From NCBI GenBank assembly GCA_033239125.1, contig BSWB01000006.1:120326242-120390241 (forward strand): a stretch of 64,000 nt of DNA. Reading direction: 5' to 3'. The DNA is from Fagopyrum homotropicum (lineage: Eukaryota; Streptophyta; Magnoliopsida; Caryophyllales; Polygonaceae). Made by a program: the position numbers and the translations under genes. Positions 12,773 through 25,000 of the stretch are shown here, in pieces. A model generated the notes under the pieces. The model was not told the origin of the DNA and did no database searches. It saw only the letters and a list, made by a program, of their open reading frames with translations. Every line of letters starts with the position of its first letter. Positions within the stretch are counted from its first letter, which is position 1.

Positions 12773-12779
12773 TATATAA
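12773..12779 (+). promoter_or_regulatory. TATA box of the bHLH gene
   Basis: TATATAA lies about 310 bp before the start codon and is followed 30-60 bp later by a C/T-rich leader (12815-12840), the usual plant core-promoter layout with transcription starting near 12805. It is a sequence inference only. Confidence 0.5.
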
Positions 12780-12996
12780 ACCGCCCTTTTGGTCTCTTGC
12801 CTTTTACTCCATCACACTCCTCTCTTTCTTTCTCTGTTCAGCTGATTGTCCTGCTTCAGTGTTTCTACCAATTAAAACCCACTTCCCAGTTTCAACACCC
12901 CTCGAAACTTTACTCCAATTCTACATCTGAAACAAATTTCCATCTGGTAACAAAGAAATTCTTGAAAAGCAAACAACATTGAATTCTTGCTTGTAG

Positions 12997-13014
12997 ATGG
13001 GTGGCAGTATATAG
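12997..13014 (+). promoter_or_regulatory. Five-codon upstream ORF in the bHLH leader
   Basis: An ATG at 12997 opens a five-codon reading frame (M-G-G-S-I) ending in TAG at 13014, 72 bp before the main start. It would lie inside the transcribed leader if transcription starts near 12805. Relatives of this gene in Arabidopsis are annotated with conserved-peptide uORFs, but this one is too short to claim as that peptide. Confidence 0.4.
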
Positions 13015-13086
13015 CGGAACATTAGTGACAGATTGTGATTGCTTTTGGGTATTCCATTTGGGGTTTAAGGCTTCTTTGGTTATAAA

Positions 13087-16000
13087 ATGTGTTGGATGGA
13101 CAACGAGACAGTTCTTAAGAAGGCTTTGAGGAACTTATGTTTGAGCAATGGATGGTCTTATGGAGTTTTTTGGCGTTTTGATCAACGAAACCCAATGTAA
13201 GTTCACTTCAAAATTGCACTTTGTTTTGACATTTTTGTTGGATTCTTCATTTCAAGGGCGAAAACATTCAAAAATTAGGGTTTATAGTTCATCTGTTTAT
13301 GCTACCTTAATCTTCCAATTTTTTATGGTTAGAGTTGAAATAAAGAGACCTCTATATTCTCTAATTGGTGTTTTTTAATGCTTATTATTACTAATGTTCA
13401 CCTCTAGAAGCTATCAAATTTGAATTTCCACCTCTATCTATGCTTTTGGTCCACTTCCCCCAAAAAAATTGAAGTACAACTGTTCATTAAAGTTAACTAT
13501 GAGGAAGTCTTCTTGTTCAGGTCATCATCAGCTTTTATCCTGCAAACAATTCTTTTAATTGACCTATTTTCATGTGTGTAAATGCTTTCTTAGGTTGCTT
13601 ACTTTGGAGGATGCCTACTATGAGGAATATGCTAGGGGTGTGACAGATGATATGCTTTTGCAAGTTCACATGCTTGGAGAAGGGTATGTCGATTTATAAC
13701 ACTTTGGAATACTACTATATTCCATCTATATTTGAGCTAGATTGCAATCTGATGTGTAAAAGAATGCTTTGGAATCTATGAAATAATGTATTGATTCTCA
13801 TGAATACATATCAGGCTAAGGTATAACCTTAGGTTATTGTTCTTTTATGTAGAAGCATTGGCGAAGCTGCAGTTGATGGGAATCACAGATGGGTATTCTC
13901 AGATTCTTCAACAGGAAAATGCAGTGTAACTGGTCATTTTCGAAACCAAGAGGTATATTTGTGTCAATTGGTGTATTTGCCTTTCGGTTTTCAAGTTTGA
14001 CATTCTTCCTCATGTGTTTACACTATCACTTTTTGCTATCCTTTTGATTATTGAAGCTTCTAAATCCGAAACTATACATGTCTTTGACAGGCAAACTCTG
14101 AATTTTCTTGCGAGTTTTCCTCTGGAATCAAGGTAGATTTCATTCAACTTTTAGATTGCATGATTGAACAGCCTGATATTGGATATGCAGTTCTTAGATT
14201 TTTCATGAATGTGCTTTTTCAGACAATTGTAGTGATACCCTTGGAGTCTTGTGGAGTGTTGCAGTTTGGATCTGTTCATAAGGTAAAAGTTGGGAAACTG
14301 AAGTTTGAAACTCAATCAGCTGATTAACTTGGATCTGTTTCCACTAATTTTCTTGGTGTCTTTTGTTCTTTGTAGATCTTAGAGACTCCAGGGTTTATGG
14401 ATCGAGCACGGCAGATTTTCCGAGAGATGAGTGTTTTTGATGGTATAGTCCCATCAGGCAATGCTACTTCATCCTTGATTAACAATGTTGATCAAAGTGG
14501 GCAGTTTGCTCCTCTCCTCTCATCTTATAACTCACTCCCAAATACTCACTCACAAACTTTTCAATTTGGAAACAACAATGATTCATTATGCACTGATCCA
14601 ATATCTTTTCCTAGTAGTACATACCTTGATAACCAAGGGAGTTTTTCCGGGTTCAATCCGTTGACCGGTGGTCGTGTTGACAGCCAGTGTCTTGATTCAT
14701 TGTTTAGTGCACCTAGCAGCCTACCCGGGTTTGATGAGTTCAATCTCTCTGAATTCCCCATAGCTTACAACGACGATATTCTTCAGTCCCTTTATTCTTT
14801 GCCGGATCAATGTGCTACTATCTCAGCACCTACTCTCAATGATGATCTCTTGCAAGCTTTGATAGCGGATTTGCCTTCTTCAAATGATGAATTATTGTCT
14901 ACTGCATTCGAAACACGTTTCGGGAATGTCAAAAGGGAACCTACCGTGGAAGACATTTTATTTGCTCCCATGGTAGATAGTAGGAATAAAGATAGCTCAA
15001 CTATGGTGCCTAAAAAAGGCTTATTTTCTGAGCTGGGTCTTGATCAGCTATTAAACAACAAAGCCGGTTCTAGCTCATTTGTTAATTCTAGCATTGAAGA
15101 TCCAATCTCAGCTCATAAGAAGAGGAGGTTGGAGACTGAGATGAAGTCAAATCTCGGTCTCTGGGCTGAGAAAAGCTTCAGTACTGATGTCAAGAGCTGT
15201 GTCACAGATGAATCAGCTAAAGCTACCAAGAAGAGGGCTAGGCCGGGAGAGAGCACCCGACCAAGGCCTAAAGATCGTCAGATGATCCAAGACCGAATCA
15301 AAGAGTTGAGAGATATCATTCCTAATGGTGCAAAGGTATCCAACATTACAAAAGTTGAAGTGCATAATGTAAAGTATGTATCATTTTTTCACTTACTAAT
15401 TTGGTAAAACCTTGTTTGTTTCAAACAGTGTAGCATAGATTCTCTGTTGGACCGCACCATCAAGCATATGGTTTTCATGCAAAGCATTACAAAGTATGTT
15501 GACAAACTCAAACGAGCCGAGGAGGCAAAGGTAGAGGATTTTTTATTTAAAGACATTGATCCTTTAACTCCTTTTTAACTGATAGATTCAACTAACTGTG
15601 TTTTTTCAATTTGAATGGTTAGACACAGAGAAACAACTCAAAAAATGGCGACATCAGCAGTTCAGCTGCGTGGGCAGTTGAGGTTGGAGGTCAAAACCCC
15701 ATCATCGTTGAGGATCTTGGGCACTCGGGTCAGATGCTTATTGAGGTAAAGAGAAAGATAATACTGGGCTACATATGCTTCATGATCAAAATCAATGACT
15801 TTTCAATATTCTTAGTATCTTATTATTTGGTCTGAATATTTTCCTTAGATGGCCTGTGAGGAGCAAGGGTTCTTTCTTGAGATAGCTGATGCGATCAGAA
15901 GCTTCGGCTTGACTATTCTCAAGGGAGACGTGGAATCTCGGAATGGAAAAATATGGTCACATTTCATTGTTGAGGTAACTACACATGAACTTTCGAGTAT

Positions 16001-16287
16001 GCAGCGTTTGTTTGGATGGCATGCATTATAACGCAATTATGCAGTATCCGGATTTAAACTTGAACTGCGTATTGGATTGAATGCTCGTGCAGGCAAACCG
16101 ACAAGTAACGAGAGTGGAAGTCTTAATGTCTCTTCTTCAGCTCTTAAAGGACACATCCACCATTGGATTGAAATCTATAAGTGATGGAAACAGAGTTCTT
16201 AGCAATAAGGGTTCAGCTGTGTTGAATGACTATCATTATCAGCCTATGATGGCACTCCCCATTGGCCTCGCTGATGCGTTGAGGTGA
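13087..16287 (+). CDS. LHW-like bHLH transcription factor, 10 exons
   Basis: Spliced exons: 13087-13196, 13594-13683, 13853-13952, 14091-14132, 14223-14282, 14376-15335, 15429-15530, 15623-15745, 15849-15974, 16093-16287. They total 1,908 nt, a 635-residue protein, and every junction is GT-AG and in phase. The N-terminal region (residues 1 to about 150: L-K-K-A-L-R-N-L-C...W-S-Y-G-V-F-W, then L-G-E-G-S-I-G-E-A-A) is the MYC/LHW-type N-terminal domain. The bHLH (about 425-488) has the family's atypical basic region R-P-R-P-K-D-R-Q-M-I-Q-D-R followed by K-E-L-R...P-N-G-A-K-C-S-I-D-S-L-L-D-R-T-I-K-H-M. The C-terminus is ACT-like and probably dimerises. The family acts in the nucleus; LHW itself controls vascular cell number with TMO5-type partners. 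This copy looks closest to the bHLH155/EMB1444 branch. The start is the first in-frame ATG after an in-frame leader; a second in-frame ATG lies at 13096. Confidence 0.93.
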
Positions 16288-16733
16288 GACGAGAACACGA
16301 AACTCGGTTTTTTGAAGAAGAAGCCAGGCCTATGTTGAGTTTATGGCTTGCTGAATGCTGTGGTTTGTAGTTTGTAGTGTAGGAAAAGAGGTGTAGGCCA
16401 ACAACACCAACCAAAGTGAAAAAAACAGATGTTTGAAACAGAAAGAACTGTTTCTGCTTTTTTCCATTCTTGTGCTTATAGAACAAGAAACACATTCCTC
16501 TTCTATGGGTTAGAATGGGTTTTCAATTTGGGAATTTTGGGATCAGTTTGAGTTAGTGTTGTAATTTCGATTTGGGTTTCTTGCTTTTGTGAGTTTTGTT
16601 GTGAAACCATTGTTTGTTAATAGAGAAATAGACAAATTCTAAAATTGGACATATTGCCTATCTTCACTAATCAAATTTAGCTTTTGGTCTCCTATAAAAA
16701 AATGTTTAATTATTTCGAATCGGTTTAGGTAAG
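16288..16733 (+). other. 3' untranslated region and downstream of bHLH gene
   Basis: Sequence after the TGA stop is T-rich and non-coding. A poly(A) site is plausible near 16620 (AATAGA/AATAGA-like words), but no canonical AATAAA is present. Confidence 0.4.
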
Positions 16734-18590
16734 GAGTTTGTTTTCCAGTACGGTTGTACGGAGTGATATGTACCGTTGATCTGTTTGATCCAACTGTCCA
16801 GATTTGTCCATAACATTTAATGAATTATAGGGAGCGCGGTGACATTTTTACAATATTAGGAAGTTCAGGTGGCATTTATGTCATTTTGTAAATCTATTTT
16901 TTAAAAGAGGAGGAGGTGATGACAATTTTGTAAGTTATTTTAAGCTGATTGTTTTTTTTAAAGATCTTTTTAGTTTAAAATTGAGAAGATTGATGAAATA
17001 AGGTATTTTTTGTATCTTAGATACAAATGAGGCACCCTAATTTCATCAATTAAAAATAAAAACAAATGAGTTGGATAATCATTTAAAAAGGAAGGAAATT
17101 GATTATTCTCTCTCCTATTAATATTCAATTGTATTTTTTGTATAGATCTTCGTGTATTCTTTTGATGATACACAAATTTAATACATAATTTCAATTACAC
17201 AATGTCCGTACCTAAATGAAATCAAAGTTGAAGACGGACGATACACAAAGTTTATTGCGTTTTATTCGTCTTATGTAGCACCGACTTTCATCTACAATCC
17301 TCCATTGCTGATCGTAATTAAGAGCTCTGATAGATATCTCGTTTAACAATTGAGAGCTTCAGATAATACGCAATATTAGTTTATATTGACAACAAATCAA
17401 TTAGGAGATATTCTAGAAAAATTTTAAAAACTATTTCCTATAATAACCAGTTAGCAAATCTGTTACAATATTTATTAGGAAAACATTTAAGTTTTTATGG
17501 GAGAGAATGTCTCCAAATTAGGTAAATAGATGTCATTATTTTCAAATAAATCTTTTTCTACTTAATTCTAAGTGCCTACTTTGTCTGCACATTACAAAAT
17601 ATACCTTCTATATACACAAAAATACGTTATGTACACAAAAATACGTTATGTACCTACTTAACCAACTCACCCTTCAAAATTTTATACATGTTTGTTCAAA
17701 CATTTTAAATTATAGTATAAAAGTTTTTAATTTTTTTTTTCCAATCCCCCTATATTCTCTTAGTTTAAATTGTTTGTCTAATGATTCATATTTTTTTTTC
17801 AATTAATTCAAATTATTTATTCTAGTAGTTTCTTTTTTTTATACACTTTTTTCGTTCAAATATTTTATACATTTTGTTCAAACATTTTATATTGATAGTA
17901 TAAAGTTTTGAATTTTTTATTCCAGTCCCCCCCCTTTTTTTTTCCTCTTATTTCAAATTGTTTGTTTTAATGATTTATATTTTTGTTCTATTAGTTAAAC
18001 TGATTGTTCCAGTAGTTCTTATTTTTAACAATTAGTTCAAAATTAACAAAGTAATATGTGAACTAATTATAGATTATATAGAACTGATAGTGTACACTTT
18101 TGAACGAAATGAACTAAAATTATGAACTTTTATAATATTAGTTCAAAATTTGGGTATCATTAATTTGAATATTGTGTAAATGTTAGTTCAAACATCGTGT
18201 TTTATTAGTTCAAATATGTACAAGTAACACAATGCATAAAAACATAACTCTCAAATTAACAAACAATACGTGAACTAACTACAAAAAAATATGTGAACCA
18301 ATACTCTAATAGTGTATACTTTTGAACAAAGTGAACTAAAACTATGAATTGAGATCATAACTGTTACAATTTTTTTCATGAAAATTACAATAATGTCACC
18401 GCATCAGAACCTTTTGAAAAAGATTTCAAAAGGACAAAAATACCGCCTGAACCTATAATTATAAAAATGTCACCGAACATCTTATAATATAAACCATTAA
18501 ATGATGTGGACTGATATAGATCGTTGGATCAAGTGAATCAACGGTTCATGTTATTCCATAAGTCCGCAATGTAGCAATTGAATCTACCAA
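16734..18590. mobile_element. Long-TIR DNA transposon remnant (Mutator-like)
   Basis: About 190 bp at the left (roughly 16740-16925) reappears inverted at the right (roughly 18395-18583). Matching landmarks are CCGTTGATCTGTTTGATCCAAC against the complement of GTTGGATCAAGTGAATCAACGG, and GCGGTGACATTTTTACAAT against the complement of ATTATAAAAATGTCACCG. Long, diverged terminal inverted repeats around a non-coding core are typical of Mutator-like elements. The core carries a direct duplication of about 160 bp (17680-17841 and 17870-18027) and many TTAGTTCAAA/TTTGAACTAA words. No transposase is seen. The edges and the 9-bp duplication could not be fixed by eye. Confidence 0.65.
17680..18027. repeat. 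Direct duplication inside the long-TIR element
   Basis: Two units of about 160 bp, 17680-17841 and 17870-18027, share the order TTTATACAT, TTGTTCAAACATTTTA, TAGTATAAA, a CCCCC block, AAATTGTTTGT, AATGATT.ATAT and TAGTAGTT/CCAGTAGTT. They have diverged by many substitutions, so the duplication is old. Confidence 0.6.
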
Positions 18591-19185
18591 AACCAACCCC
18601 TAATTATTTACACTTCTGTATGAATATCCTAATTTAATAATTTAGAGCGTTTAATATTTATCTACAAATAACAATATATTTTATTTAAAAAGTTTTATAT
18701 TGCATTGGTTTGATTCATATATTAACAATTCTACATTCATTCAATTAATTTATTTGTCTAATTCAACTACAACAAGTTTTATAAAATAACTATGATAATA
18801 CCTTTCAAAAAAATAACTATAATAATAAACTATAACAATTAAAATAAATTTATGATAATACAATAACACAATAAATTTTTTGTAAAAAAATTGAATAATA
18901 TGAATATATAATGATCTATGTGTAAATATGATTTTATATTTTTTTTATTTGAATGCAATATATTAAAATAAAAATCTCTTCATTTAGAAAATTAGTTTAC
19001 AGTCATCGCAAATTATAATTCTTTACTTTGATATATAGTATAAGTATATTACAACTTTTAAAAGCGTTGACTTTACTAAGATAATCTCTAATGGGTATGT
19101 AACAATGTAAATGTAAAACATAACCTTTGATGGTGACCATATGGAAAATGAATATTACAGTTAATGGATTGTATTGATTGGTCAC

Positions 19186-19260
<75 letters not shown>

Positions 19261-21689
19261 ATTGCAATTGGAGATCTCATGATGATACATGTTTCTATTA
19301 AAGTTGTGACATTTACTTATCACCATAAAAAATTGTGTCACCAAATACACCACTCTTTATTGTTGTAATATTCTGAATCAATTAATAATATTGTTTGCTA
19401 TCAATACTAGTGATTTTTTTTTATGATGTATTTTATTGTATTTTTTTTGTTGTTGTATTTTTTCATGACATTTGTTTGTCTGTCAGATTTTTTCGGTCTT
19501 TCGTTTTACTAGACCGTACACCGTTTAATGGTTTGAACCGCATTTCGTTATCAAAAAAAAAATAAAATAAACTCACTTGGTTTAGACTTTGAATGACATT
19601 GACCGATCGAATTGGCCAAGCTGAAGTCGAGGTAAGATTAAAAAAAATAATAAATTATACTTGAGATGAAATCACCAATTTATTTACTTTTAGGGTAAAT
19701 TACACAATCATATACAGTATATTTCTTATTTTAGAAATTATTTGTAAATTGTAAAACTATACAAAATAACTCTTAAAAATGAACTCAGTTAGTTTATTTA
19801 AATAATTTATTTGCTTCTTGACCCATTTATAAAATTTTACTTACTAAAATTAAGGTAGTATTGTGAAAATATTTTTATTTTGCTAGCGTATGAACAATGA
19901 TAGTCCGATTACTTTTTTTTTTTTTTAATTTTTTATCTCGAGTTTTTTTTAAACAAAAATTGATTAAAGGGTATTGTAACTTTGAAGATAAAATATATTT
20001 TTTAAGATAGGAAAAACTTTATACATGGTACTTGATTTAATGAATGGCAATAAAACTGGTTTTGTGAGTGCGCATAAAATTTTCAATGTAAATTTCCGTG
20101 TTAATGTCGGTCACTGATGCATACTTTTTTTTTTCTTGAAAATACATAAATTTTGTTCGGATTGGGAATGATGTTCTATGATGACAACCTCCGATTGCGT
20201 CCAATCATCCTACGTCAGCCGCATCCACAAGCGTTTATCCTCTGTGACCTGCATCGACAAATAGTAGATCGAACGTCGCGTAAGTAACACATTTTTTAAG
20301 ATTGGGATTCATATTTTGTAAGATGCTTTATATAATCAACTAGTAAACCTTGTAGAATATAAGGTGGGTGTGAACTATGATTGGTTGTGACTTAAAGAGG
20401 AAGTGTCCTTTAGGCATTGAATGGTCTAGAGGCAGTTCCAAGCACAGGCGTATTATAGTGTCGTTTGACTTGTTTTGCTTCTTTAAGGTTTAAACTATCA
20501 TTGCTTTGTTGGGCTTATTCAAATGGGCCGGCCACAGACCATCTTTTTAGTTTTCATCATATGATTGCTAAAATAGTCAAACCTAATGTTAGACCAGGAA
20601 TCTAGGAGAGGAACAAATTACATTCCTACATTACTAGGTTGAACATTTAAGGGCATGTTTGGTTAGCTACTTAATTTTTAAAATTATAAGTTTTTGGAAT
20701 TTTCTCTTCTTCAATACTATAGAAAAATGAAATTTTGACGGTTATACCAAATATATCCCAAAAAGCGAATATTGATATCATTAATCCAGCTCTTAGTAAA
20801 ATTTGGTAATGATGTAGGTTCATCAAACTTGTTGATACGCTTAAAAAAAATCAAACGAGATAATAAATTTCTTACCTTTAAAGTTGGTAGAACGCGGTCC
20901 TAATATTGCTTTTTGGTGAAGTATTCGTTTTATTGTCAATTGATTTTAGGATAAACACTTCGTGTCTCCAGACTTATGTGTTGAATTTGATCCTAACATA
21001 TACATGTTTTCGTATGCAAATAACCTTTAGTCTACAATCTGATTTACTTTCACAAAACTTGAAACATTTCAACCGTAATTGGAATGATCAAGTTTCTATA
21101 AAACTTAGATTTGATTCATGAACAATATTTTTTAATAACCGAAAAGGTCCGTATAAAGGAAGTCGAACAAGCCATCAAGAAAAAAAAAAAAATAGAAAAA
21201 AGAAAAACGTCAAATTCGTGAACATGAATCACACAAAATGGATCCAAGATAAGCACGAGGTGAGCACAAGTCTTTCAGAAAAGTGTACATGATACTTCTG
21301 GTGAACAACAATGAAAACCTTATTTTGGACTTGACCATGAGCCGTCAAATTCCCATAACACATTCACAACTTCTCAAAGCAAACCATATACGATTTCAGA
21401 CCATAGATCTTGCATCATATAACTTGCATAAGTATTGTTGCATTCCCTATAATTTTATACATTGTTTCTACATCTCATTTTCAATTCCTTATACGGATTG
21501 CAGAGCTTAGTTTGTCGGGTTGAACTTAAAAATGAAACAGACCGATAGAATCGGACAAACCAATAGCAAGACCCACACTCAATTCAACGATAAACAATCA
21601 TCTTCACAATTTGAAGATTTAGTCACAAATTGATTATTGACAGTTAAAACCAATAACTCAATGAAAGATGGGGCATATGTTGGCTGCAC
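18591..21689. other. Intergenic between the two genes
   Basis: Very AT-rich, without a supported gene. It contains the (TA)n tract at 19187-19258. Around 20651 a TTAAGGGCATGTTTGGTTAGCTA phrase looks like one MITE terminus but no partner end was found. Confidence 0.5.
19187..19258. repeat. (TA)n microsatellite
   Basis: About 35 uninterrupted TA dinucleotides. It generates spurious I/Y-repeat ORFs on both strands and can extrude as a cruciform. Confidence 0.95.
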
Positions 21690-21695
21690 TTTATT
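21690..21695 (-). terminator. Poly(A) signal candidate for the kinase gene
   Basis: AATAAA on the minus strand, about 390 bp after the stop codon of the kinase gene, in T/A-rich sequence. It is the only canonical signal noticed in a suitable position. Confidence 0.4.
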
Positions 21696-22086
21696 AACCT
21701 ATTAACAGTTTATCTGATAATATAATACAAACACCTTCCATTCATTTCTGTACACCATCCTGCCCAAAATTGTTGGATGAATGAACTTATGTATCAGAAT
21801 GAATAAAGCACAAACCAGTAATCAGGGCAGAAGAAAGCTCCTGTTCCTCACTCTCCCATCAACAGAGACTCGGGTGAAATGTGACACGCGAACAACCTCC
21901 GAAACAAAAGACCCAACTCTTTCTTCTATTTACTGAATGGTTGTGTTATGTATGGACCAGGAAAAGAGAAATGAACAGATCAGGGATGCTCTAGAAAAAG
22001 GAGATTAAATAACTGCTCAAGAAAACATCAGTAGAATCCTTACCTAATTTACATAATATTGGTTATGTACAAAGATATACTCGCGC

Positions 22087-25000
22087 TTAGGCAAACATTT
22101 CGGTATTTTCATCATCTTCCTCCTGAACAGAGATGGCACCTAGCTGTTGCTGCAGCTGCAGGAACAAAACTATTAATACTTCTTGGCTTCTCTGCTGTTT
22201 TAAGGTTTCATCTATATTACAATATTTCACACCAACATCAAGAGTTACAAGTTACATCTTAACTCGATATGGAGTCATTAATAAAGTGCACTTAGACTTG
22301 ATTTCGGGAATGGGCTTGAGGCTCGAAATTTGACTTGTATTAACCTTTGAGTTTCCTAATAATTAGTTATAGACGGTGACGCTTATATGAATACATACAT
22401 ACCTGTTGATATTTCAGCTTTTCAGCATTCAACTCTTCCGTCAAACTGTCCATCCTGTAATTTTCAGAATGAGAGAGAGTAAAAAAAAAATGAATGCTGA
22501 CATAAGGTTCAAACCCATCACAAAAGCTCAGGGGGTTCCATCTTAGAACCAATTGACAATAAGAAGAATAGGCCACTAAGCTTATAAAATAGTCTTGTTA
22601 TCACTTCACAGCAGATTTGGGATAGTTTCCACACTTAAAAATGCTAAATTGAAAAGTAGGTCACCTTGCTTGAAGCTCTGATATCTTCACAAGTAATCGT
22701 TCCCTATCTGAAGATTCTGCTCCAATCTGTCGAGAGCTTATTATTAATATCATTATCATGACACGTGTTAAACAGCATAATTACTACACAGGTATTCTAA
22801 ATCAACCAGTATATATCACATTGGCATTTTAAATAACTTTAGCAACAATAGAATAGAGAGAAAAGAAATCTACAGAAATATATGCCCAGTTGTAGTTTGT
22901 TTTAGATACCAGTATTAACTGATAATTGCATGGCCAACAACTAAAGGAAGGACAGACGTTAGAATTTAGGGAAGAAATTGGAAGATCTATGATGTTTGTA
23001 ACCTATGCAAACAAGGGAAAAAACTATTACTCTGTTTCTATTTAACAATATGGCTCTAAAGCAGATGCTGAGGAAAAGGCAAAGGGGAATAAATCTAAAC
23101 AAACTACTCATACCAATTGCAATAATTAGGTAAAAGCTTGGTTAATTCACGTCTCCAGAACATGTAGTAGTGAATGCATATGGATAAAGCGAAAGAATAC
23201 AATCTTTTGATAGAAATGAGAACATGATCAGTTTGAAGATGCCCCACACTTTTTTATTAGAAAAGGTAGTAGTGAATTCATATGACAGATTGACAGGTCA
23301 TACAGGTTTCTTTAGTTATTTCCCATCTTTATGATCAAACGCCAGGTAAGGTGAAAGAAAACATGTGTGAGAATAACACTATAATATGCACGCTTTTTTC
23401 TTGGAAAATTACATCATATGGTATTTTGATAAAGAAAAATGTTTAAAGGATACGGGTAACTCATGTAGGTCATATATAGGTAGAAAAGTTATAAGGAATA
23501 GACCTAAACCCTAGTTAAGAAACAGCCAAGGTCTGAAGAACCTACATGCAAACCACAAGAATCACAAAATACTCCTTAGTTATGCAGATGCCCCACACAT
23601 ATGAAAGTACAAATCAAATAGATTCATGTTGAAAAAAGAGCACAAGAAACATGCCTAACAACGATAATATATTAAGACAGGAACATGAGGCAAAAAATTC
23701 CCAAAGGAAGCTCTAACTTATACTTTATAAGACAATAATGCTAAATATTGCTCTCATTTATAATGATTATGGACACCAAAAAATAAAAAATATGCGTTTC
23801 CAGCAACAAGAAACAAAGAGATCATCAATAAGTGAAGAAATTGGAAATGCACTCTTAGTAATTATAGAACTTACATTTCCATTCTCTGAACTAAGAGATA
23901 CTGGAACTGTTGGTAGTTTCCCATCGTGGGGAGCTGAAACAAGGAGCAATGATGTCTTTTTAATCTACAAGACATTTGCAGTAAAATCTCAAAGGCATGT
24001 GACAAACACTCACCATCATATGCCTCTGTCATTTGCAAGTTGGTCAACAAATTCATGATAAGATCCTAAACAAAATACAATACTCACAAATAATTATGAG
24101 GTACTTTTCTAAACGGGCTCGGTAGATCATGACACTCTGAAGATTTTTTTAAAGTAAAAAGGGAAATTGGAAAATTTTCTACCTGTTGCATGGAAGTTTG
24201 CAGGGAAAGATTTTGAAGATGATGCAGAAGAAGTGGCACAGGCAAATTGCCACTGTAAAAATCCTTTGACAACTGATCCGACGGCTAAAAAAAGTATTTC
24301 TTACATATTAGCTATGAACCAAGAGCTCACATTAATGGAAAAAGGTCTGAGCCAGAAGTATCAATAGCCAACTAATAAATCGAGAAGCCCAAAAGATAAG
24401 CATACCAACTGTTTTCCGTCGTTGTTCCAATCCCCAACACTAGCTGACTTTCTGAGAGGTGATCCCTGGAAAGTATAGAGACGCATTGTCAGAGAAGAAA
24501 ACGAAGGCAGGACAAATCCAAGGCATCCAACTATAGTCTATAGGATACAAATATACCTGGGGTCGTCGTGAACTGGTACTAGATGGAATATCCTAAGATA
24601 GAAACATATATCTAAGTCAGTGACTCAGTGGAAAAAGATTTATGTTTCAGAAGTGCCATTAGAAAAGAATCTTACTTTAACAAGGTCTACACTTTCGGAT
24701 GTAACTGAGAACCGGCCTTTTATTTGTACCAGATTAGCTTTTGCCTTATCCTCTAAAGAATCCTTGAATCCTATAACTCAAGATATTTCCAGAAAACTCC
24801 GGGTCGGTAAATAAAAGTGAAAAGTACCAGCAAAATTATTTGTCCACCACTTCAAACATACATACTCACCTGTCGAAGATTTTATTGGAGCTGACAAACT
24901 ATTTGCTGATGCTCGGTTAGGTAACATAAGTGGACCACTATAACTTGGTGCTCTACGTAGATCACTGGTACCTTTTGCACTTGTAGATAACCATCCATTT

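Noticed and set aside
16244..16495. Antisense ORF over the bHLH last exon
   Set aside because: Shadow of the coding strand and 3' UTR; no independent evidence.
19003..19368. ORFs with long Ile-Tyr repeats on both strands
   Set aside because: Direct translation of the (TA)n microsatellite.
20651..20680. GGGCATGTTTGGTTAGCTA as a MITE terminus
   Set aside because: No inverted partner end found downstream.
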